NCBI GenBank assembly: GCA_001724245.1
Contig: MEDX01000050.1
Location: 1-29,750, forward strand
Source of the DNA: Fonticula-like sp. SCN 57-25
Lineage: Eukaryota > Nucleariida > Rotosphaerida
Direction: 5' to 3'
DNA: 29,750 nt
In this document: in pieces, positions 21,069 through 29,750 of the stretch
Numbering within the stretch: the stretch's first letter is position 1
How the letters are laid out: each line of letters opens with the position of its first letter
Translations under genes and position numbers: made by a program
Notes under the pieces: model-generated
Told to the model about the DNA's origin: nothing
The model's input: only the letters and a program-made list of their open reading frames with translations
Databases searched by the model: none

Positions 21069-24000
21069 ATGAGTATATTGTATGTGTATGTATGAGTATG
21101 TGTGTGTGTGTGTGTGTGTGAGTATCATTGTGTGTGTGTGTATGTATGTGTGTATATGTTTGGTAAATGTGTCTGTCAATGTTATGAAAGTAGTCTTGTG
21201 AGTACCTTGTGAATGTCTTGTACATGTCTTATGACTATACATGTCTTGTTGTGACCATACATGACTATACATGTATTGTTATCCCATACATGTCATTCCC
21301 TACACATGTCATGATGTCATACATGTCTTTGTCATGTCTTTCCCTCTACCTATCTCTCCTTTTCTTCATCTCTACTAATCATCACTACAGCCCCTACATG
21401 TGGCCCTACTGCACCCAGCCCCTCTACTTCTCCGCCATCCCAATCATCATCAACACAACCATCCTCAACGCACACTCTCCCTCTGGCACCATCCTCTCCC
21501 CTCCTATATTCACACCTACAAACACATTAGGAAGTCATTTAAATGTGCGGTTTACATATTCAAGAGTGTTGTGGCCTTATACTGGGTATTTGGCGGTGCA
21601 TATTTCTGTGTTGCAAACTGGTTTGCATGTTGAGGGGGTGGCAGAGGGGAAAGTGGTGTTGGAAGTGGGCGGGAGAAGTGGCGGGAAAAGTGGCGGGAAA
21701 GATGGGAAGAATATGAAAAGTGGCGGGAAAGATGGCGGGAAAGATGGGAAAAGTGGTGAAAAAGGGGCTGAAAGTACAGTTATAACTGTCCCGATTCGTG
21801 TGAAAATCATACCAATGCCACCGCGTGAAAAGCGCGTCCTATGGGACCAATTCCATAACCTAAGGTACCCCCCCGGCTACTTTCCCATTGACGCAATGCA
21901 CCCACAAGACCGCGCGAGCCCACTCGACTGGCACGGCGATCATATTCATACCAATTTTAATGGAATGTATGATCACTTGAGGGGCATGGGATACTTTGTT
22001 GAGGTGCTTGGTGGGCCGTTTACGTGTTTTGATGGTGGGGCGTATGCGACGCTCATCATCGCTGACCCGGAAGAGGTACGAATGGGAGGGAAGTAAAGGG
22101 AAGGGTAAGGGAAGGTGATAGGGAAAGCATATATAATGGTGGTGTAATGATGGTAAAAGTATAGATAGTGGTGGTAATATGATGGTAAAAGTATAGATAA
22201 TGATGGTAATATGATAGTAAAAGTATAGTGTTTAATATGGATATGGTGGTAATAGGATAGTATTCAATAGCGAAATGGTAGTAAAAGTATGGTAAATGAT
22301 ACTTGATCTATAGTATTTAATAGTGAAATGACACATACTTTGTTACTTACACTTTCCCTTTAGGAATTCTTCCCTGAAGAGATTGCCAAACTACAAGACG
22401 ACATTAGTACACGTGGCCTCAGCATACTCGTCATCGGTGATTGGTACAACGCTGACCTCATGCACGTACGCAATGCTGACACACTGTTTGATCACATGAT
22501 CACATTTGCTGACTCATCATTTGACTCTTTTTTTTCACATTTGCTGACACACCATTTTCATATTTAGAAAAAGCGCTTTTTTGATAATAATACGAGGCAG
22601 TGGTGGACGCCCCACATGGCCGGCGCAAACATTCCCGCCCTCAACACTTTACTATCACCGTATGCAAACTGCAAACTGATTGACTATATGCAAACTGCAA
22701 ACTGACACATTATTGGTTCATTTTAGGTATGGAATTCAGTTTGGCGATCGTTCCTTTTCCGGCACTGTTTCAATCCCGATCGACCAAAAAGACTCTTTTA
22801 AGACCCTTTTATATGACTCTGGCACATCAATAGTCGCTTTCCCGCCAACTGGAATTGTCCTATCAGTGCCATTAGTGGATGACAATATAAGAGAGTTGAA
22901 TGGGGCGCAGATCACGGTGGATGCCGTGCCTGTGGTCGGTTTGTACCAGACTGAAGAGTGGGGTGGGAGGATTGCAGTGATGGGCGATTCGAATTGCTTG
23001 GATAGCAGTTTATTTAAAGATACGGTACGAATATATATGGGATAGGAAAGGGGTATTAGATAGATAGAATGGGTGTATATTGATATATTGATATATTTTT
23101 ATCTCTTGTTGTGTGTATTGATATATATTTATCTCTTGTTGTGTGTGCATTGATATATTTTTATCTCTTATTGTGTGTAGAGTGATATATTTTTATCTCT
23201 TATAGTGTGTGTGTATCATTATTTTTGTCTCTTGTTGTGTGTATATATGGTGCTTTTACCTCTTATTGAATGTGTATTGATATATTTTTATCTCGTATTG
23301 AGTGTATATATCATACCTTTTGTATGTATTTATCTTACTTTTACCTCTTCTTGTGTGTATAATTCGATATTTTTTCTATCTCTTCTTGTGTATGTATCAT
23401 GTTACTTTTACCTCTTCTCACGTTCCTTTTCCTATACTTTTCCCCCTATCTAACTTTTCTTCCCTTAGCCCTGCTTCTGGCTTCTCGACATGCTCCTCTC
23501 CTACACCAACCACCACCTCATCGACCGCCTCTTCGCCTCCCGCGGCACACCCATGTCCCCTTCCCTCCTCGCAAACGCCGCCCCGCCGCTTCCCCCCGTG
23601 CCGTCCGTCGAATTTGCCATGCTCTCAAAGGTGCTTTCACACAAGCTTCCCTCATGTTCACTTGGCTCCATTTCCTATTTTGGTAATTCCGGCAATTCGT
23701 CATCCAAATTGGGTATGGGCTCATCATGGTCATCAGATGGTTACTCAGATGGATCATGGTCATCAGATGGTTCATGGTCATCAGATGGATCATGGTCATC
23801 AGATGGATCTTCATGGTCATCAGGGACGGAATCGTCATTGGGTTCGGGCGGAGCGCCGCCATTGGCCAATGCGAATGACGAAGCTGATCCGGATTCGATC
23901 GCGATCGATCGTTTGTTTGCGTCTGCGGTGCGATCGGGGCCGCATGTGTCGCAGGTGGGGCCGCGGCCGGAGGATGCGGATGAGGGGGGGGTGTACACGT

Positions 24001-24164
24001 GGTGGGAGGTGGGGGGCGGTGGCAGAGTAGAAGAAGGTAGGGTCAAGTGGAGTGCAAATACAGTTCTTGGAATTGTGCTATTTATAGCAGTGATGATTAT
24101 AGTGTGTTTGAGGAGGGTGAGGGGAAGGAGGTCGGCTATGAGAGGGCCGCTGCCAATCGTATAA
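18836..24164 (+). CDS. MBTPS1: Site-1 protease (membrane-bound transcription factor peptidase, subtilisin family), 11 exons
   Basis: Exons are 18836-19055, 19114-19311, 19376-19790, 20038-20147, 20206-20298, 20364-20751, 21391-22075, 22364-22465, 22568-22659, 22727-23024 and 23469-24164, giving 1098 residues (1052 in human). S1P is a Golgi subtilase that cuts membrane-bound precursors such as SREBP and ATF6 in animals. It has a signal peptide (~17-33), a prodomain with RRTLK and RTLRRL near the known autocleavage sites, and catalytic Asp196 (AVFDTG), His227 (GHGTFVAG) and Ser392 (SGTSVASP). All three lie exactly 22 residues before the human positions, strong support for the model. The conserved ectodomain blocks [33 protein letters not shown] and GDSNCLD follow. 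A Ser/Asp/Gly repeat precedes one transmembrane helix (~[15 protein letters not shown]) and a basic tail. Five introns are 244-639 bases or repeat-bearing; the others are 58-102. Nine donors have C at +4. Confidence 0.97.
20800..21180. repeat. (TG)n / (GTAT)n microsatellites in site-1 protease intron 6
   Basis: Long runs of TG, GTAT and 'gtgtatatgt' fill most of the 639-base intron 20752-21390. They are followed by 'tacatgtc(at)' reiterations at 21220-21330. Runs like these are prone to length error in assembly. Confidence 0.9.
22135..22270. repeat. Imperfect 'ggtaatatgatggtaaaagtata' repeats in site-1 protease intron 7
   Basis: Four or so imperfect ~35-45 base copies occur inside the 288-base intron 22076-22363. 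Confidence 0.75.
23080..23410. repeat. ~45-base degenerate tandem repeat in site-1 protease intron 10
   Basis: Seven or more copies of a unit containing 'gatatatttttatctcttgttgtgtgt' run through the 444-base intron 23025-23468. The 3' copies drift into 'cttttacctcttcttgtgtgta'. Confidence 0.85.
23713..23822 (+). repeat. Coding repeat WSSDGS in the site-1 protease stalk
   Basis: Six or so copies of a 15-18 base unit (tcatggtcatcagatgg) encode tandem W-S-S-D-G-(S/Y). It lies between the conserved ectodomain and the transmembrane helix, where human S1P has unconserved sequence. Confidence 0.85.
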
Positions 24165-24498
24165 GAGTAGAGTTTTGTGTATGTATGTATATGTGTTAAT
24201 AGAATTAGTTTTATGAATGGGGTGAGAGGTATGGTTCAATAGGCTATCAAAGGTGATATTATGAAAGATTTAAGGCATATTCTATGACAATCAAGTACAT
24301 TATGTTGCACATTACAATCATATAGGCTGTCTGATATGAACAAAATACGTCATATATCACGATTCATATCTCATGTATCATGTATCATATCTCGTGTATC
24401 ATGTATAATGTATCATGTATCATGAATCATGTATCATGTATCATATTCATCTTCATCTTCATATTTATTTTATTTTTGTTTCATGCCATACATCACTT
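24165..24498. repeat. Convergent spacer with 'atcatgtatcat' repeats
   Basis: 334 AT-rich bases lie between the 3' ends of site-1 protease and the thioredoxin gene. At 24358-24445 a ~10-base unit ATGTATCATG is reiterated about eight times with single-base variants. No gene is seen. Confidence 0.7.
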
Positions 24499-25375
24499 CT
24501 AGTTTGTCTTGACCTTTGTGGCGCGCGACAGGATCGCAGCGATGCCGCTGATGATGAGCCACACGACGATGAGCACCGTCATGAATGACGCGCCAATGAC
24601 CATGCCGGCAACAAGCGGGCTCTCGGAAATGTGCTGCGTGCCAAGATCATGCAGACGGACCTACGCGATGCGGGCGATGTCGTCAGTGAAAGTGGCGGGA
24701 AAAGATCACTTTTTTAAAAGGGCAAAGGCATATCAAAATGAAACATAAAAAGATATATAAATGACGTACAATTTCGTGCATGATGTAGTGGTAGACGAGC
24801 TGCTGCACGCGGTTCCAATAGGGAACGCGCTGGGGCATCGGGCGCGCCTTGTCGTCCTGCCAGAGATCCTTGGCCCAGTCGACGACGTTGTCGGTCTTTT
24901 GGAGGCCAGTGTACAGGTAGAAGCGGCCCTCGCGCATCCTAAACAGCAAAAGAGGCGTTAGAGGATGTGCAGTGGGGATCGGCCGCGTACAGGATCACCT
25001 GCGGGTAGCCAGTGATCTCAAACAGGCCGGCGGCCTCTGTGGCATCGTGAGCGTCATGCGGCAAGAGATTCTACTTCGTACCGTCGTTCACGTCGGCGTC
25101 AATGTAAGCAACGTTCACGCCGCTGCCCTTGAGCTTGTCGGCGACCTCCTCGTACGTCGGCGCGAACGCCTTGCAGGCACCGCACCACGATGCGCCGCTG
25201 CAGAGCGATGCTTAGCAACAATGCGAGTCATGGCAAAAGAGGCGCACAATTCTACGAGCCACGCGCCTTCCTTGACCGTGTCCATAAAGTTGCTGTCGTC
25301 AAGCTGGACAATCTCTGCCCGCGAGACGGCCGCGAGGAGGGCGACCGCCACAAGGAGAACGCTCGATGCGCGCAT
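24499..25375 (-). CDS. ER transmembrane thioredoxin-domain protein (TMX-like), five exons
   Basis: Exons are 25375-25248, 25197-25082, 25036-24991, 24938-24770 and 24660-24499, giving 206 residues. The protein has a signal peptide (residues 1-20) and a thioredoxin domain with FGASWCGACKAFAP (active site C-G-A-C, residues 48-51), YIDADVN, and the cis-Pro loop TGYPQVIL. A ~60-residue lumenal spacer and one transmembrane helix (MTVLIVVWLIISGIAAIL) follow, with a short basic tail ending KVKTN. The layout matches TMX-type protein disulfide oxidoreductases of the ER membrane. The CGAC site differs from CGHC of classical PDI. The tail lacks a standard KKxx signal. Introns are 50, 45, 52 and 109 bases; donors are GTGCGC, GTACGA, GTACGC and GTACGT, and phases join cleanly. 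It lies between two other secretory-pathway genes and is divergent from glucosidase II. The subfamily is undecided. Confidence 0.87.
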
Positions 25376-25891
25376 GTCGGAGGCGATGCGCAGCGATGAC
25401 TCAACAACGTAATGGGGGATGAGATTTGACCTACCTTAAAAGTGGCCAGAGTAGATCAGAATCTGCTACACGGTAGGCGAGCAGCAGCTTCAAATATGCG
25501 CAAGTATCTTTTATCAGTACTACAGGCAATGTAAATGGCTTAATACATAGCATGCAATAATGGCTTTTCTCTCACACACAATTATGTCGTTTTTTTTCTT
25601 ATTATTAGATACAGTTTGACCTTTCGGCAACTGTGCTAATATTTCCATGCCGTTCATCGTACACAACTCTATATCAACGCAAACAGTCACATAAGCACAT
25701 TCTCTATGTCATAACTTACATAAAATGTACCTTTTTTCTCTACTTTAAAGTACGCATTCCAGCACGAGACCGTTTAATTCTCATATTACGCACTCCTGAC
25801 TCTTATCGATCAAAATCGTCCGTTATAGTCGGTTTGAATCCGACCTTCTTTTTTTTTGTTGTTTCCCTCTCCCCTTGCCCGTCGTCGAAAG
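25376..25891. promoter_or_regulatory. Divergent spacer between TMX-like and glucosidase II genes
   Basis: 516 bases, AT-rich in the centre with T-runs at 25593 and 25850. It must contain both promoters, but no specific element is recognisable. I see no gene; frames here lack plausible starts or composition. Confidence 0.35.
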
Positions 25892-28800
25892 ATGCGGTTC
25901 CTGGGCGTGGCGGTGCTGGTGCTGGCCCTAGGCCTCGCCGCACACGTCGACGCTGTGGACAGGGTTCGTCAGCTTACTTCTTTTTTCCTTTATTTTTGTG
26001 CTCACATTTTCGCCTTTTCTTTCCCTTTTTTCCCTTTCCCTTTCCCCAGAAAAACTTCAAGACGTGCGATCAGAGCGGCTTTTGCCGCCGCAACCGCCGC
26101 CTTGCCGACAACCCGCCGGCGGCGTACCACCTTGTCCCCGACACTGTCAACGTTCAACTCGAAGACGCCGCTGTGAATGCGCAGCTCGTCAACCCCGCCA
26201 CCAAGGTCCTTTACAACCTCGAAGTCTTTGTCGCCGATGGCACTGCGCGCGTCGTCATTGACGAGGCGTCGCCCATTCGCCCTCGCTACCGCGTGCAGGA
26301 CGTCATTGTCGGCACCTGGACACCCGCCACTGCCACCATCGACACTGTGGACGACAAGACGACCATTTCCTTTGGCAGCGACGCCGAGCTCAAGGTCGTC
26401 CTCACGCATGCGCCCTTCCGCATCGACTTTTTCCGCAAGGACGACCTCGTCATGTCGCTCAACTCGCGCGGCCTCTTCAACATGGAACACCAGCGCATCA
26501 AAGTACGTCATTTTTTAGGGAAATTTGCAGTCCTTTTCTGACCCTTTTTTGTGCCTTTTTTCACAGAATGCCGCTGGCGATGCCGTTCAGCAGCAAGAAG
26601 AAGCCGATGGCATGTGGGCCGAGACCTTTAAATCGCACGAGGACAAGAAGCCCTTTGGCCCCGCCGCGATCAGCCTCGACATTTCCTTTGCCGATTTCCA
26701 GCATGTCTACGGCATCCCCGAGCACGCCACCTCCCTCGCCTTAAAGTCCACGAAAGGATCCGAGCCGTACCGCCTGTACAACCTCGACGTCTTTGAATAC
26801 GAGCTCGACAACCCGATGGCCCTCTACGGCAGCATCCCCTTTATGACGGCCCACTCTGCCAAGCACACTGTCGGCGTATTCTGGCTCAACGCGGCCGAAA
26901 TGTTTGTCGACGTGGACGTGATCGCCGGCTCGTCCGGCTTCATGGGCATTGGCAGCTCTTCTGAGCGTGTCGACACGCACTGGATTGCCGAGACTGGCAT
27001 TGTCGATGCGTACTTTTTCTTTGGCCCGACACCGCAAAAAGTAATCCAGCAGTACACTGCACTGACTGGCACGACAGCGCTGCCGCAGTCATTTGCGATT
27101 GCGTATCATCAGTGCAGATGGAATTATAATGATGAGGCTGATGTTGCTGCGGTTGATGCCGGCTTTGATGAGCATGATATTCCGTATGATGTGCTGTGGT
27201 TGGATATTGAGCATACGGAGGAGAAAAAGTATTTTACGTGGGATAAGATAAAGTTTCCGAATCCGGTTGCTATGCAGGAGGCAATCGCCGCAAAGCATCG
27301 CAAGGTAAGTGGAAGGAAATTGGATATGAAATTGGAAAGATAATGCTAACAAATGATGTTTTTTGTTGTTTATTTACTGTTTGTGTGTTTCTTTTGTGCT
27401 TTTTTATGATTGTTATAATGATTGTTATTATGATTGTTTTTGTTGCTTTTTTGTACTTTTTCCTACTTTTCCCTACTTTTTACTCTTCTTTCTTCTATCT
27501 GCCTTCTGCCCTCTTCTGCAGATGGTGACGATTGTGGACCCGCACATTAAGCGCGTGTCGTCGTATCACGTGCATGACCAGGCCGAGTCGTGGGGTTACT
27601 TTGTCAAGGATGCCGACAAGAAGGACTTTGAGGGATGGTGTTGGCCTGGTACGACTTAATGCGAAGGGTTTATTGTGGTTTGTAAGGGTTATTTGGTAGG
27701 GTTAGTGCACTTAGGGTTAGGTGTTAGGGTTATTTGTTATGGTACATGGTTCATTGTTAGGGTTTCATGTTCATTGTTATGGTACATGGTACTTTTGTAT
27801 GGTACATGGTACATGGTTATGATACATTGTCATGGTCCAACATCATGGTACATGGTACTTTGTTACGATATACTGTTGTGGCACATGGTACATGGTACAT
27901 TGTTATGGCACATAGTACTTTGATATGGTTATTTGTTATGGTTCATTGTACAGTGTTATGGTTCATTGTACTTTGTCATGGTACATGGTTCATTGTTATG
28001 GTCCTATATTATGGTGCATGGTTCATTGTTATGGCCCTATAGTTTGTTTTATGGTGCATTATAATGGTACATTGTCATAGTACATGGTTCATTGTCATGG
28101 TACATTGTCCATTGTTATGATACTTTCTCATGTTACTTGTCCTATAAATTACACCTTTTCTCCTTCTTCTCTCTTCCCCTACTAACCCTCCCTCCCTCTT
28201 CTTCTCTCTAGGCTCCTCCAGCTGGATTGACTACTTCAACCCCGACGCCTCCAAATGGTGGTCCCACAAATTCCTCACCACCGACTACCTCTTCTCCACC
28301 CCCACTCTCTTCACCTGGAACGACATGAACGAACCTTCTGTCTTTAACGGCCCAGAAGTCACAATGCCCAAACATAACCTTCACTATAACAATGCTCATA
28401 ATGGTCATAATGATGGTCATAATGATGGCCATAATGGTCATAATGATGCTGTTGATCATAATGGTCATCTTGATTATGTTGAGCATAGGGAAGTGCATAA
28501 TATGTATGGCATGATGCAGCACAAGGCCACGTTTGAAGGTCACGTGCTCAGGGATGAAGCGCGTCCATTTGTGCTTTCCCGCGCATTCTTTGCCGGCTCA
28601 CAGCGCTACGGGCCAGTATGGACAGGTGACAATACGGCCACGTGGGCACATTTGAAGGCATCAGTGCCCATGTTGTTGTCTTTGGGTGTTGCTGGTCAGA
28701 CGTTTAGTGGCGCTGATGTTGGCGGCTTTTTCGGCAATCCCGATGGTGAATTGCTGACACGTTGGTATCAAATGGCGGCGTTTCAGCCTTTCTTTAGGGG

Positions 28801-29750
28801 TCATAGTCATATTGAGACGCGGAGGAGGGAGCCGTGGAGTAAGGGAGAGCCGTGGACGAGTGCGATTAGGGGGGCGATTAGGGCGAGGTATCAGTTGTTG
28901 CCGTATTGGTATACGCTGTTTCATGATGCGTACTTGACGGGGGCGCCCACAATGCGGTACGTAGTAGGGGAAGGAAGTTTAATATGGGGTTATTTGGGGG
29001 TAGAAGGGTGTAATTTGAGAGTAATTTGAGGGTAATTTATGGGTAATTTGAGAGTAATTTGTGCTCATTTTGTGTTCATTTTGTGTTCATTTTGTGTTCA
29101 TTTCAAATTCATATTGGGTTCATGTCAAATTCAATTTGGGTCCATGTCAAATTCAATTTGGGTATTTTTGAGCCCAATTTGAATTCGTTTTCAATTCAAT
29201 TTGGGTCATTCGTGTGTCTTTGTTGTGTCTACATTGCGTCCATTTTGTGTTGTTTTTTCTCTCTTTTTCTCTCTTTTTCTTCTCTTTTTCCACTCTTACC
29301 TCCCCTTTTCCACTTTCCACTCACCCTCGTTCCTTCCCTTCCTCCTCCCCCCCAGCCCGATGTGGTACGAGTTCCCCTCTGACCCCCACACCTTTTCCCT
29401 CGACGACCAATTCATGGTCGGCCCCTCCATCCTCGTCAAGCCCGTCACCGACCCCTCCTTGTCCTCCCTCGACGTCTACCTCCCCTCTGGCTCCTCCTGG
29501 TACGGCCCCTCTTCCTTTACCCGCATTCCCGGCGGCCAAACCATCACTGTCAATGTCACCCTCGACGCCATCCCGACCTTCTTCCGCGCCGGGTCAATTA
29601 TCGTCAGGCGCGATCGCGTTCGCCGATCGTCGTCGATCATGCAAAAAGACCCGTACACTTTGATGGTATTTTTGGATGAAAAGTATAGTGCACGCGGGGA
29701 GTTGTACTATGATGATGGGGCGACGTATGGGTATAGGGAGGGGGGGGGGG
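25892..29750 (+). CDS. GANAB: Glucosidase II alpha subunit (GH31), six exons seen, 3' end beyond window
   Basis: Exons are 25892-25963, 26050-26502, 26567-27304, 27522-27648, 28212-28956 and 29356-29750, giving 843 codons before the window ends (human ~944). The enzyme removes the two inner glucoses from N-glycans in the ER, driving calnexin cycling. Signal peptide residues are 1-20, then NFKTCDQSGFCRR-type start, HVYGIPEHAT, EPYRLYNLDVFEYEL, a WNYNDEADVAAVD block and VLWLDIEH. The GH31 nucleophile region is WNDMNEPSVFNGPEVTM, and the acid/base region is WTGDNTATW, followed by SGADVGGFFGNP and RWYQMAAFQPFFRGHSH. A His/Asn/Gly/Asp repeat is inserted after the PEVTM block. Donors are GTTCGT, GTACGT, GTAAGT (the only canonical one in the window), GTACGA and GTACGT. 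Introns 4 and 5 (563 and 399 bases) are repeat-rich. The last ~11 bases are poly-G and may be artefactual. Confidence 0.97.
27665..28140. repeat. 'atggtacatggttcattgtt' tandem repeats in glucosidase II intron 4
   Basis: Dozens of degenerate 10-20 base units built from 'atggtacatgg', 'ttcattgttatgg' and 'gttagggtt' fill the 563-base intron 27649-28211. Confidence 0.9.
28395..28490 (+). repeat. Coding repeat His-Asn-Gly-His-Asn-Asp in glucosidase II
   Basis: Units of 'cataatggtcataatgatgg' encode a stretch of H-N-G-H-N-D-G repeats of about 25 residues. It sits between the nucleophile loop and the HREVHNMYG block, where human GANAB has only a short HYGGWEHRD link. The reading frame stays open. 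Confidence 0.85.
29030..29215. repeat. 'tttgtgttcat' and 'caaattcaatttgggt' tandem repeats in glucosidase II intron 5
   Basis: Three exact copies of an 11-base unit (29060-29100) are followed by about five imperfect copies of a ~24-base unit, all inside the 399-base intron 28957-29355. Confidence 0.85.

Noticed and set aside
20800-21180. TG/GTAT-rich tract as a CRISPR array or satellite
   Set aside because: Units are 2-6 bases with no unique spacers; it is a microsatellite within an intron bounded by good splice sites and conserved exons.
27700-27760. Telomere-like 'ttagggtt' text in glucosidase intron 4
   Set aside because: 'gttagggtt' and 'ttagggttag' occur a few times but not as a regular TTAGGG array; they grade into the local atggtacatgg repeats.

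Overview
This window is nuclear DNA from a compact, intron-containing eukaryote, probably a protist or other unicellular lineage; I cannot place it further. About thirteen eukaryotic genes fit in 29.75 kb. Most have introns of 42-70 bases, transcription units alternate strand, and coding sequence is GC-rich while spacers are AT-rich. The proteins are typically eukaryotic (uS11, Mrt4, METTL16, S1P, glucosidase II alpha, SNAPIN). The exception is the first ~500 bases: an in-frame fragment of a bacterial UDP-GlcNAc 2-epimerase that runs directly into the 5'-truncated first eukaryotic gene. This looks like a chimeric join or a very recent insertion.

Layout. 1-510 (+): bacterial wecB fragment. 490-1848 (+): RluA-family pseudouridine synthase without its true start. 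1959-2359 (-): SNAPIN. 2520-3499 (+): ribosomal protein uS11 (RPS14). 3719-4279 (+): RidA. 4593-6105 (-): Mrt4. 7054-7964 (+): unknown protein with a bZIP-like basic region. 8645-11761 (-): membrane-anchored GT4 glycosyltransferase. 12078-13372 (-): K/T-type cyclin. 13373-14592: spacer with a 36-base inverted repeat. 14593-17125 (+): glutamine-dependent NAD synthetase. 17235-18734 (-): METTL16 m6A methyltransferase. 18836-24164 (+): site-1 protease, 11 exons. 24499-25375 (-): ER transmembrane thioredoxin. 25892-29750 (+): glucosidase II alpha, cut off by the window end.

Functionally these are ordinary housekeeping genes in two loose themes. One is RNA and ribosome work (uS11, Mrt4, pseudouridine synthase, METTL16, K/T cyclin). 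The other is the secretory pathway, with three adjacent genes at 18.8-29.7 kb. I see no operon, viral module, CRISPR array or transposase.

The most unusual signal is in the introns. I placed 45 introns by reading frame and by fit to recalled family sequences. The 5' splice site is GTACG or GTGCG in 37 of them; +4 is C in 39 and A in only one. A METTL16 gene, whose known target in other eukaryotes is the U6 snRNA base that contacts +4, lies in the same window. Most introns over 200 bases are largely simple or tandem repeats, and comparable repeats also interrupt three coding exons.
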